64,000 nt of DNA. It comes from Streptomyces sp. VRA16 Mangrove soil. Its GTDB lineage: Bacteria; Actinomycetota; Actinomycetes; Streptomycetales; Streptomycetaceae. Positions 34,115 through 42,000 of the stretch are shown piece after piece (the stretch's first letter is position 1; the number at the start of each line of letters is the position of its first letter). Location of the stretch: contig NZ_JAFVLN010000014.1 in NCBI RefSeq assembly GCF_017377775.1, forward strand, positions 186,001 through 250,000. The letters are read 5' to 3'. A program made the translations under genes and the position numbers. The notes beneath the pieces are model-generated. The model had not been told where the DNA came from. It worked only from the letters and a program-made list of their open reading frames with translations, and made no database searches.

Positions 34115-35506
34115 ATGACGGAGCACAACGAGGCGGCGACGAAGGCCGCGGACTACATCGCCTACACGGACCGGGTCTGGCACGGCTCAGAGTCGCTGCT
34201 GCCCCACCTGTCGGGCGCCTACTCGGGGGACGAGCTGGTGCGGCTGCGCGCGCGGGTGGGCTTCTTCCCCGCCTTCGCCAACGTGACCGCGTTCGACACC
34301 GGTGACGGTGTGGTCCTCGTCGACTCGGGCGACTTCCGGACGGCCGACCGACTGCACGCCGCCGTCCGTGGGTTCGGGGCCGGCCCGGTGCGCTCCGTCG
34401 TGTACACGCACGGCCACGTGGACCATGTCTTCGGAGTCTTCCCCTTCGACAAGGAAGCGCGGGAGAACGGGACCGAGCTCCCTGAGGTCGTCGCGCACGA
34501 GGCGGTTCCCGCACGCTTCGACCGCTACATACGGACCGCCGGCTACAACTCCTGGATCAACCGCAGGCAGTTCGGCGTGCCCTCCCTGGAGTGGCCGACC
34601 ACGTACCGCTACCCGGACACCGTCTACCGGGACCGGCTGACATTCCGCCGCGGCGAGCTGACCTTCGAGCTCGTCCACGCGCGCGGGGAGACCGACGACC
34701 ACACCTATGTGTGGATCCCGGAGCTGAAGACCCTGTGCACGGGCGACCTGTTCATCTGGAACACGCCGAACGCGGGCAACCCGCAGAAGGTGCAGCGCTA
34801 CCCGGAGGAGTGGGCCCGCGCGCTGCGCGCCATGCAGGAGCTGGGCGCCGAACTTCTGCTGCCCGGCCACGGGGTGCCCGTGATGGGCACCGAGCGCGTG
34901 CACCGGGCGCTGGACGACACCGCACGGCTCCTGGAGTCGCTGTGCGAGCAGACCAGGGAGCTGATGAACGCGGGCCACCGGCTCGACGCCGTGATCCACG
35001 GCGTGAAGGTCCCCGAGGAGCTGCTGTCGCGCCCATACCTCCACCCGGCCTACGACGAGCCGGAGTTCGTCGTGCGCAATCTGTGGCGGCTCTGGGGAGG
35101 CTGGTACGACCAGAACCCGGCCCATCTCAAGCCGGCCCCGGAGGCGGCGGTCGCCGCCGAGTACGCGCGGGCCGCGGGCGGCGCGACGCACCTGGCCGAG
35201 CGGGCCCGCGAACTGCTCGCCCAGGGCGACGTACGGCTCGCCTCGCACCTGGCCGAGACCGCCGCACTCGCCGCGCCCACGGACATCGAGGTGGCACGCG
35301 TGCGTGCCGAGGTGTACGCGCAGCGCGCCAGGAAGGAGACGTCCACGATGGCTCGGGGCGTCTTCAACTGGGCGGCCGCCGAATCGGCCGCGGTGGCCGA
35401 AGGCACCGACGTGACCACGGAGTTGACGCGTTCCCCCGAAGGCCGCAGGACGGCCGAGGGTGTGATCAGCGTCGGGGTGGTCGACGACGAGGATGCGTGC
35501 TGCTGA
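34115..35506 (+). CDS. Metallo-beta-lactamase-fold alkyl sulfatase-like hydrolase
   Basis: 463 aa. MBL zinc motif THGHVDHVFG, later ligands CTGDLF and LLPGHG, followed by the alkyl-sulfatase dimerisation signature VRNLWRLWGGWYDQNPAHLK. It is shorter than SdsA1/YjcS-type enzymes, which add a C-terminal SCP2 domain; only a short Ala-rich helical tail remains. AGGAGGAG lies before the ATG. Its stop overlaps the MFS gene start, so the pair is coupled. Role inferred: hydrolysis of an alkyl sulfate or related ester brought in by the partner transporter. No signal peptide, so it acts in the cytoplasm. Confidence 0.85.
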   Translation: MTEHNEAATKAADYIAYTDRVWHGSESLLPHLSGAYSGDELVRLRARVGFFPAFANVTAFDTGDGVVLVDSGDFRTADRLHAAVRGFGAGPVRSVVYTHGHVDHVFGVFPFDKEARENGTELPEVVAHEAVPARFDRYIRTAGYNSWINRRQFGVPSLEWPTTYRYPDTVYRDRLTFRRGELTFELVHARGETDDHTYVWIPELKTLCTGDLFIWNTPNAGNPQKVQRYPEEWARALRAMQELGAELLLPGHGVPVMGTERVHRALDDTARLLESLCEQTRELMNAGHRLDAVIHGVKVPEELLSRPYLHPAYDEPEFVVRNLWRLWGGWYDQNPAHLKPAPEAAVAAEYARAAGGATHLAERARELLAQGDVRLASHLAETAALAAPTDIEVARVRAEVYAQRARKETSTMARGVFNWAAAESAAVAEGTDVTTELTRSPEGRRTAEGVISVGVVDDEDACC

Positions 35507-36795
35507 TGCGCGGCGCCTGGCGCACGACCTGGCTGCTGCTCGCCTTCATGGTCGTGAACTTCGCCGACAAGGCCGTCCTCGGACTCGCGGGCCCGGAGAT
35601 CCGGGCGGACTTCGGCATCACCCGGGCGGAGTTCGGCACGGCACAGTCGGCGTTCTTCGCGCTGTTCTCGGTCGCGGCCCTGGGGGTCGCGGCCCTCACG
35701 AAGCGGATCCGGACGACGCCGCTGCTCCTGGTGCTCGCCCTTCTGTGGTCGGCGGCGCAGCTGCCGATGGTGTGGGATGCGGCCGGGTTCGGCGCCTTGG
35801 TGGCCACCCGCGTCCTGCTGGGCGCCGCCGAGGGGCCCGCCTCACCGGTGGCCATGCATCACGTGCACGGCTGGTTCCCGCAGCGTGAGCGGACGCTGCC
35901 GACCGCGGTCCTGCTGGTCGGCGCGGCCATCGGGGTCGCCGTGGCCTCGCCGGTGCTGAGCTGGGTGATCTCGCACCAGGGATGGCGCTGGTCGTTCGGC
36001 GTGGTCGGTCTCGTGGGGCTCGTCTGGGCCGTGGCGTGGCGCCTGTGGGGCTCTGAGGGGCCGCTGGCGCCCTCGGTCGGCAAGGAGGCTGCCGGGACGG
36101 CTCAGGACCCGCTCACGGTGCCGCTGCGCCGGATCCTGCTCTCGCCCACCTTCCTGACCGCCGCCTTCGGTTCGTTCGCCGCCTACTGGTCGATGTCGAC
36201 GCTGCTCACGTGGGCGCCCGACTACCTGGAGAGCGTCGTCGGCTGGGATCTCCACCGGGCGAGCACGATGGTCGGCGCGGGCGCCCTCGCGAACGGGGCC
36301 GTCCTTCTGGTGCACGGCCTTCTGTCCCGCCGTGCGGCCCGGCGCGACGCACCGCCGCGCCTGCCCGTGGGCGCGGGCGCGGGCATCCTCGTCACCCTGG
36401 CGGGGTGCGCCACGGCCGTCTACGGGACGACCGACTCCCTGGCCGTCAAGGTCCCCATGATGATGGGTCCGATGGCGCTCGCCATGGTGATGCTCACGGT
36501 GGCCGCCACCGCGTGCTCCCGTATCGCTCCGCCTTCCCAAAGGGGCGTCGTCCTGGGCGTGCTCACCTTCGTGTACGCCCTCGGCGGCATTCTGTCGCCG
36601 CTCGTCCTGGGCGCCATGGTGGACAGCGCGGCCACCGTGTCCGCCGGGTACGAGCACGGCTGGCTGCTGACCTCCGGTCTCCTGGTGACGGGCGGCGTCC
36701 TCGCGGCGCTCTTCTGCCGCCCGGAGCGCACGGCCCGGAAACTCGGCGTACCCGAGACATCGGAAACCGCGACAGCGGTCCCGGTGGCGCACTAG
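35506..36795 (+). CDS. MFS transporter (anion symporter-like)
   Basis: 429 aa, twelve predicted membrane segments. NFADKAVLGLAGPEIRADFG between helices 1 and 2 and RVLLGAAEGPASPVAMHHV in helix 4 are typical of the anion:cation symporter (ACS) group. Start ATG overlaps the hydrolase stop (TGATG). It probably imports the organic anion used by the hydrolase, both under the divergent PucR regulator. Confidence 0.9.
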   Translation: MRGAWRTTWLLLAFMVVNFADKAVLGLAGPEIRADFGITRAEFGTAQSAFFALFSVAALGVAALTKRIRTTPLLLVLALLWSAAQLPMVWDAAGFGALVATRVLLGAAEGPASPVAMHHVHGWFPQRERTLPTAVLLVGAAIGVAVASPVLSWVISHQGWRWSFGVVGLVGLVWAVAWRLWGSEGPLAPSVGKEAAGTAQDPLTVPLRRILLSPTFLTAAFGSFAAYWSMSTLLTWAPDYLESVVGWDLHRASTMVGAGALANGAVLLVHGLLSRRAARRDAPPRLPVGAGAGILVTLAGCATAVYGTTDSLAVKVPMMMGPMALAMVMLTVAATACSRIAPPSQRGVVLGVLTFVYALGGILSPLVLGAMVDSAATVSAGYEHGWLLTSGLLVTGGVLAALFCRPERTARKLGVPETSETATAVPVAH

Positions 36796-36802
36796 CCGTT
36801 AT

Positions 36803-36981
36803 GGATGCCTACAGCTCGGCGGGTCCGACCTGTAGGCATCCGGTCCGACCTGTAGGCATCTGGCCCGCCCCGGAGACATCCGGACCGACCTGTAGGCATC
36901 CGGTCCGACCTGTAGACATCCGGCCCGACCCGGAGACACCCGGACCGACCTGTAGGCATCCGGCCCGCCCCGGAGACACCC
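36803..36981. repeat. 20-bp tandem repeat array with terminator-like hairpin
   Basis: Eight 20-bp units fill 36822-36981. Two variants alternate: A units contain GGTCCGACCTGTAGGCATCC and B units contain GGCCCGCCCCGGAGACACCC or close forms, in the order A A B A A B A B, that is a 60-bp super-repeat. Just before it, GGATGCCTACA (36803-36813) is complementary to TGTAGGCATCC of the first unit and gives an 11-bp-stem hairpin that could terminate the MFS operon. The array lies between convergent genes and is not CRISPR, as units abut without unique spacers. Confidence 0.9.
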
Positions 36982-36988
36982 GGACCCC

Positions 36989-37297
36989 TCACCCCGTGAG
37001 CGCGCGCACCCCCGCCGTGACGACCACGGCGGCCGCGACGATCACCAGAAAGGGCGCGCGCAGCAGCAGCGCGACAGCGGCCGCGGCGAGTCCGGCGGCC
37101 TTGGCGTCGAGCACCAGCACGCGGCCGTCCGCGAACGTCTGCTGAGCGGTGAGCGCGGCCAGCAGCGCGACCGGCAACAAGGCCGACAGACGCTTCACGA
37201 GAGGCCGTTCCAGGGCCCCCGCGGGCACGAGCAGGCCGATGAGTTTGACGGCGTAGCAGCCCACGGCGGTGACGCCGATGGCGATCCAGAAGTTCAA
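36989..37297 (-). CDS. azlD: AzlD-family branched-chain amino acid exporter subunit
   Basis: 102 aa from a TTG start at 37297 that overlaps the azlC stop (TTGA), with GGGGAGGACC upstream inside azlC. Four hydrophobic segments: FWIAIGVTAVGCYAVKLIGL, ALLPVALLAALTAQQ and two C-terminal ones (GLAAAAVALLLRAPFLVIVA). AzlC and AzlD together export branched-chain amino acids. ATG starts in this frame would add an unrelated N-terminus running antisense, so TTG is the best choice. Confidence 0.85.
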   Translation of the reverse strand: MNFWIAIGVTAVGCYAVKLIGLLVPAGALERPLVKRLSALLPVALLAALTAQQTFADGRVLVLDAKAAGLAAAAVALLLRAPFLVIVAAAVVVTAGVRALTG

Positions 37298-38070
37298 CGG
37301 TCCTCCCCATGCACCGTGTCGGAGGTGGCCGCACGGCGCCGCCCCTCCACGTAGAGCACCGTGGGCGCGGCGAGCGCGGCCACGAGTACGGGCACGCCTG
37401 CGGGCAGTACGGGCAGCAGGCCGAGCATCAGTACGACGGCGAGAGCGGCCACGGCGCGCTCCGTGGTGGTCCTCAGCATCGGCGCCAGGAGCGCGAGGAA
37501 GACGGCGGGCCCGGCCGCGTCGATCCCCCAGGCGTCCGTGTCGCCGATGGCCTCGGCGCCGAGGGCGCCGAGCAGTGTGGTCAGGTTCCACAGCGTGTAC
37601 AGGGTCAGCCCGGTGACGGTGAACCCGATGCGGACGCTGCGCCGGTCGGGCTGGGCGAGCGAGACGGCCGACGTCTCGTCGATGACCCAGTGCGCGGCGA
37701 ACGGCCGCACCGCGCGCGGCAGCGCGAGCAGCTGCGACAGCCGCAGCCCGTAGAAGGCGTTGCGCACACCGAGGAAGAATGCCCCCGCCGCGGCCGTGAA
37801 GGGGTTGCCGCCGGCCGCGAGCGCGCCGACGAGCGCGAACTGCGAGGCCCCGGTGAACACGAAGAGGCTGAGCACGCAGGTCTGCAGCACGCTGAGGCCG
37901 CTGCCGGCCGACGTCACTCCGAAGGCGAATCCGGAGAGTCCGACGGCGACGCCGACGCCGAGCGCGTCCCGGACGACGGCCGCGTCGGACTTTCCTGCCC
38001 CTTGGGCGTGCTCAGGGACCGCGCCGTCGGCGGCTGGTCGTATGGGTGCGGGTGTTGTCTGTTCTGCCAC
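37294..38070 (-). CDS. azlC: AzlC-family branched-chain amino acid exporter subunit
   Basis: 258 aa, six or seven membrane segments. Family core VGLSGFAFGVTSAGSGLSVL, then FVFTGASQFALVGALAAGG, RNAFYGLRLSQLL and HWVIDETSAVSL. GTG start at 38070 lies inside the 3' end of the araC-type gene (157 bp overlap in another frame). Coupled to azlD. Confidence 0.9.
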   Translation of the reverse strand: MAEQTTPAPIRPAADGAVPEHAQGAGKSDAAVVRDALGVGVAVGLSGFAFGVTSAGSGLSVLQTCVLSLFVFTGASQFALVGALAAGGNPFTAAAGAFFLGVRNAFYGLRLSQLLALPRAVRPFAAHWVIDETSAVSLAQPDRRSVRIGFTVTGLTLYTLWNLTTLLGALGAEAIGDTDAWGIDAAGPAVFLALLAPMLRTTTERAVAALAVVLMLGLLPVLPAGVPVLVAALAAPTVLYVEGRRRAATSDTVHGEDR

Positions 38071-38999
38071 GTCCCGGACGGTACGAGCCGGCGCGCCCCC
38101 GGGTCTTGTACGTTCTTGCGCTCCCTTGTCACCCCGTCCTCTGTCACCCTGTCCTCCCCGGTTCTGCGTTCCTTCTGGTACGCGCCCGGGGGCACCCCGA
38201 CGATCCGGGTGAAGTGCCGGTTCAGGTGCGGCTGGTCGGTGAACCCGACGGCGACCGCGGCGTCGGCCGGTGCCGTGCCCGCCTCCAGAAGGCGCCGGGC
38301 GGCCCGCACGCGCGCGTTGGTGAGCCAGGTGTGCGGCGGCATCCCGTAGGCGTCACGGAAGGCCCGCAACAACGCGAAGGGGCTGGTGCCGAGTTCGGCG
38401 GCGAGATTCTCCAGGGACGGCGGCTCGGCCATCCGCGCTTCGAGCACCTCGCGCGCGCTGGCCGCGGCCCTGGCCCCCGCGGTCCTGCGGGGACGCTGCT
38501 CCAGCGCCGTGCCGTGGTCGCGCAGCAGCCGGGCGAGCACGACCCGCAGGAGGCTGTCGGCCGCCAGCGCGTTGCCCTGCTCGGCCGCGCGGTGCACCTC
38601 ACTGATCAGCCGCCCGGCCTGCGGGTCGGTGACGATGGGCTCGCCGAAGCCCGGGGTGCCGCGGACCGTGGTGGTCTCCGCGGCTATCTCGGCGACGACG
38701 TGCGCCGACGGGTACAGCGTGGAGTACGACCAGCCGTCGGGCCCGCCCGCCTGCGCGGTGTGCGCCACCTCCGGGTTGATCATGACGACGCTCCCGGGGC
38801 CCGCGAGCAGGGTTTCGCCGGGCATGCCGACGGCCTCGACGCCGCCGGTGACCGCGCCGAACACATAGCCGTCGTGGCTGTGGCGCGGGAAGGTGTGGCG
38901 CAGATAGCGGGCGCGCAGCAGATCGAGGCCCGGCAACTGCTCGTACCGCCAGTGCCGTGCCCACTCACCCTTGCCCGACCGACCCGCCATGCCCTCCAT
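37914..38999 (-). CDS. AraC-family transcriptional regulator
   Basis: 361 aa. N-terminal cupin ligand domain (RHTFPRHSHDGYVFGAV, then VVMINPEVAHTAQAGG), C-terminal pair of helix-turn-helices (LENLAAELGTSPFALLRAF and AVAVGFTDQPHLNRHFTRI). The DNA-binding domain ends near residue 276; the remaining 85 residues are low-complexity Ser/Pro/Arg/Thr, and the last 52 are encoded in the azlC overlap. It probably regulates azlCD. ATG at 38999 chosen; an ATG three codons later is also possible. Confidence 0.88.
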   Translation of the reverse strand: MEGMAGRSGKGEWARHWRYEQLPGLDLLRARYLRHTFPRHSHDGYVFGAVTGGVEAVGMPGETLLAGPGSVVMINPEVAHTAQAGGPDGWSYSTLYPSAHVVAEIAAETTTVRGTPGFGEPIVTDPQAGRLISEVHRAAEQGNALAADSLLRVVLARLLRDHGTALEQRPRRTAGARAAASAREVLEARMAEPPSLENLAAELGTSPFALLRAFRDAYGMPPHTWLTNARVRAARRLLEAGTAPADAAVAVGFTDQPHLNRHFTRIVGVPPGAYQKERRTGEDRVTEDGVTRERKNVQDPGARRLVPSGTWQNRQHPHPYDQPPTARSLSTPKGQESPTRPSSGTRSASASPSDSPDSPSE

Positions 39000-39050
39000 T
39001 CTGCGCTACGGATCCCGCCACGGGCCCACCGTTTCCGCTGGTCACGGCCA

Positions 39051-39073
39051 TTGTCAGTGGTGGGGTGCAGGAT
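39051..39073 (+). promoter_or_regulatory. RecA-NDp (PafBC-type) promoter of lhr
   Basis: TTGTCAGTGGT (39051-39061), 6 bp, CAGGAT (39068-39073). Same architecture as the recA element. Initiation seven bases after the -10 falls exactly on the lhr ATG at 39080, giving a leaderless mRNA. Confidence 0.85.
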
Positions 39074-39079
39074 GGAGGC

Positions 39080-42000
39080 ATGGTCAGGCCCAAGCAGGGG
39101 GCCCACAGTGCCCTGGACGGTTTCTCCCCCGCGACCCGCGGCTGGTTCACGGGCGCCTTCTCCGCGCCCACGTCCGCGCAGGCCGGCGCGTGGCAGGCGA
39201 TCGGCGAGGGTTCGGACGTGCTGGTGGTCGCGCCGACCGGCTCGGGCAAGACGCTGGCGGCGTTCCTCGCGGCCCTCGACCAGCTGGCGTCGACGCCGCC
39301 GCCCGCCGACCCCAAGAAGCGCTGCCGGGTGCTGTACGTGTCCCCGCTCAAGGCCCTCGCGGTGGACGTGGAGCGCAATCTGCGCAGCCCGCTCACCGGT
39401 ATCCGTCAGGAGGCGGTGCGCCTGGGTCTGCCGGAGCCCGAGGTGAAGGTCGGCATCCGCTCCGGCGACACCCCGCCCGCCGAGCGCCGCGCCCTGGCCA
39501 CCCGCCCGCCGGACATCCTGATCACGACCCCGGAGTCGCTGTTCCTGATGCTGACGTCGGCCACGCGGGACGCGCTGACCGGTATCGAGACGGTGATCCT
39601 CGACGAGGTGCACGCGGTGGCGGGCACCAAGCGCGGCGCCCATCTGGCGCTCTCCCTGGAGCGCCTCGACCAGTTGCTGCCCCGTCCTGCCCGCCGCATC
39701 GGCCTGTCGGCGACGGTCCGCCCGGTCGACGAGGTCGCGCGGTACCTCTCGCCGCAGCGCAAGGTGGAGATCGTCCAGCCGCCCTCCGGCAAGGAGTTCG
39801 ACCTGTCGGTGGTCGTCCCCGTCGAGGACCTGGGCGAGCTGGGCGGTTCCCCCGTGGCGGACGGGGACGACAAGGCCGAGCGCCCGTCCATCTGGCCGCA
39901 CGTCGAGGAGCGCATCACCGACCTCATCGAGTCGCACCGCTCCACCATCGTCTTCGCCAACTCGCGCCGCCTCGCGGAGCGCTTGTGCAACAGGCTGAAC
40001 GAGATCGCGTACGAGCGCGCCACCGGTGAAGCGCTGCCCGAGGACCACTCCCCGGCAGAGCTGATGGCCGAGTCCGGCGCCGCCAAGGGCGCTCCGCCGG
40101 TGATCGCGCGGGCCCACCACGGTTCGGTCTCCAAGGAGCAGCGCGCCCTGGTCGAGGAGGACCTGAAGGCGGGCCGGCTGCCCGCGGTCGTGGCCACCTC
40201 CAGCCTGGAACTGGGCATCGACATGGGAGCGGTCGATCTGGTCGTCCAGGTGGAGTCGCCGCCGTCGGTCGCCTCCGGGCTGCAGCGCGTGGGCCGTGCG
40301 GGCCACCAAGTGGGGGCGGTGTCCACCGGAGTCGTGTTCCCCAAGTACCGGGGCGACCTGGTGCAGTCCGCGGTCGTCACCGAGCGGATGCGCGCGGGCT
40401 CCATCGAGTCGCTGCGCGTCCCGGCCAACCCGCTGGACGTGCTCGCGCAGCAGTTGGTCGCGATCACGGCCCTGGACACCTGGCAGGTCGACGACCTGCT
40501 CGCCCTGGTCCGCCGGGCCGCGCCGTTCGCGTCGCTCCCTGAGTCGGCGTTCACCGGCGTCCTCGACATGCTGGCGGGCCGCTACCCGTCCGACGCCTTC
40601 GCCGAGCTGCGCCCGCGCGTGGTCTGGGACCGTGTCACGGGCACCGTCACGGGCCGCCCGGGAGCGCAGCGCCTGGCGGTCACCTCCGGTGGCACGATCC
40701 CCGACCGCGGCCTCTTCGGCGTCTTCCTCGCGGGAGCCGACCCGAAGAAGGGCGGCGGCCGCGTCGGTGAGCTCGACGAGGAGATGGTCTACGAGTCCCG
40801 CGTGGGCGACGTCTTCACGCTGGGCACCAGTTCCTGGCGCATCGAGGACATCACGCGCGACCGCGTCCTGGTCTCCCCCGCCCCCGGTGTCCCCGGCCGG
40901 CTGCCCTTCTGGAAGGGCGACCAGCTGGGCCGCCCGCTCGAACTGGGGCGTGCGGTGGGTGCGTTCCTCCGCGAGGTCGGCTCGCTGAAGCCGGAGGCCG
41001 CGCGCGAGCGCCTCGCCGCGGCGGGCCTCGACACCTGGGCCGCGGACAACGTTCTGTCCTACCTGGCCGAGCAGCGCGAGGCGTGCGGCCACATCCCGGA
41101 CGACCGGACCATCGTGGTCGAGCGGTTCCGTGACGAGCTGGGTGACTGGCGCGTCGTCGTCCACTCGCCCTTCGGCGCCCAGGTGCACGCCCCGTGGGCG
41201 CTCGCCCTGGGCGCGCGGCTCAGCGAGAAGTACGGCATGGACGCCCAGGTGATGCACGCCGACGACGGCATCGTGCTGCGCCTGCCCGACGCCGATCTGA
41301 TGGGCCTGGACCTGCTCGACCAGGAGCCCGCCAAGCTGGGCATGGAGTACGACTCCGAGCAGGCGCCCATCGGGGCGGCGGACGTCGCCTTCGACCGGGG
41401 CGACGTGGACCAGATCGTCACGGACCAGGTCGGCGGCTCGGCCCTGTTCGCCTCCCGTTTCCGCGAGTGCGCGGCCCGCGCGCTGCTGCTCCCCAAGCGC
41501 AACCCGGGCAAGCGCACCCCGCTGTGGCAGCAGCGGCAGCGCGCCTCCCAGCTCCTGGAGGTGGCGAGCGAGTTCGGGTCGTTCCCGATCGTCCTGGAGG
41601 CGGTGCGCGAGTGCCTCCAGGACGTCTTCGACGTTCCCGGGCTGGCCGAGCTGATGGGCGACATCGAGTCCCGCAAGGTGCGCCTCGTGGAGGTCACCAC
41701 CCCGGAGGCGTCCCCGTTCGCCCGCTCGCTGCTGTTCGGCTATGTGGCGCAGTTCCTCTACGAGGGCGACTCACCGCTCGCCGAGCGCCGCGCGGCCGCG
41801 CTCTCCCTGGACTCGCACCTGCTGGCCGAGCTGCTCGGCCAGGCCGAGCTGCGCGAGCTGCTCGACGCAGACGTCCTGGCCGAGCTGGAGCAGGAGCTGC
41901 AGTGGCGCACCGAGGACCGCCGCGTCCGGGACCCCGAGGGTGTCGCGGACCTGCTGCGTCTCCTCGGCCCGCTCACCGGCGCCGAGTTGGCCGAGCGCGG

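Noticed and set aside
36822..36981. CRISPR-like periodic repeat
   Set aside because: The 20-bp units abut directly with no unique spacers and no cas gene is present; it is a simple tandem array.
38957..39079. N-terminal extension of Lhr
   Set aside because: Overlaps the AraC start and the lhr promoter; the predicted TSS is the ATG at 39080.
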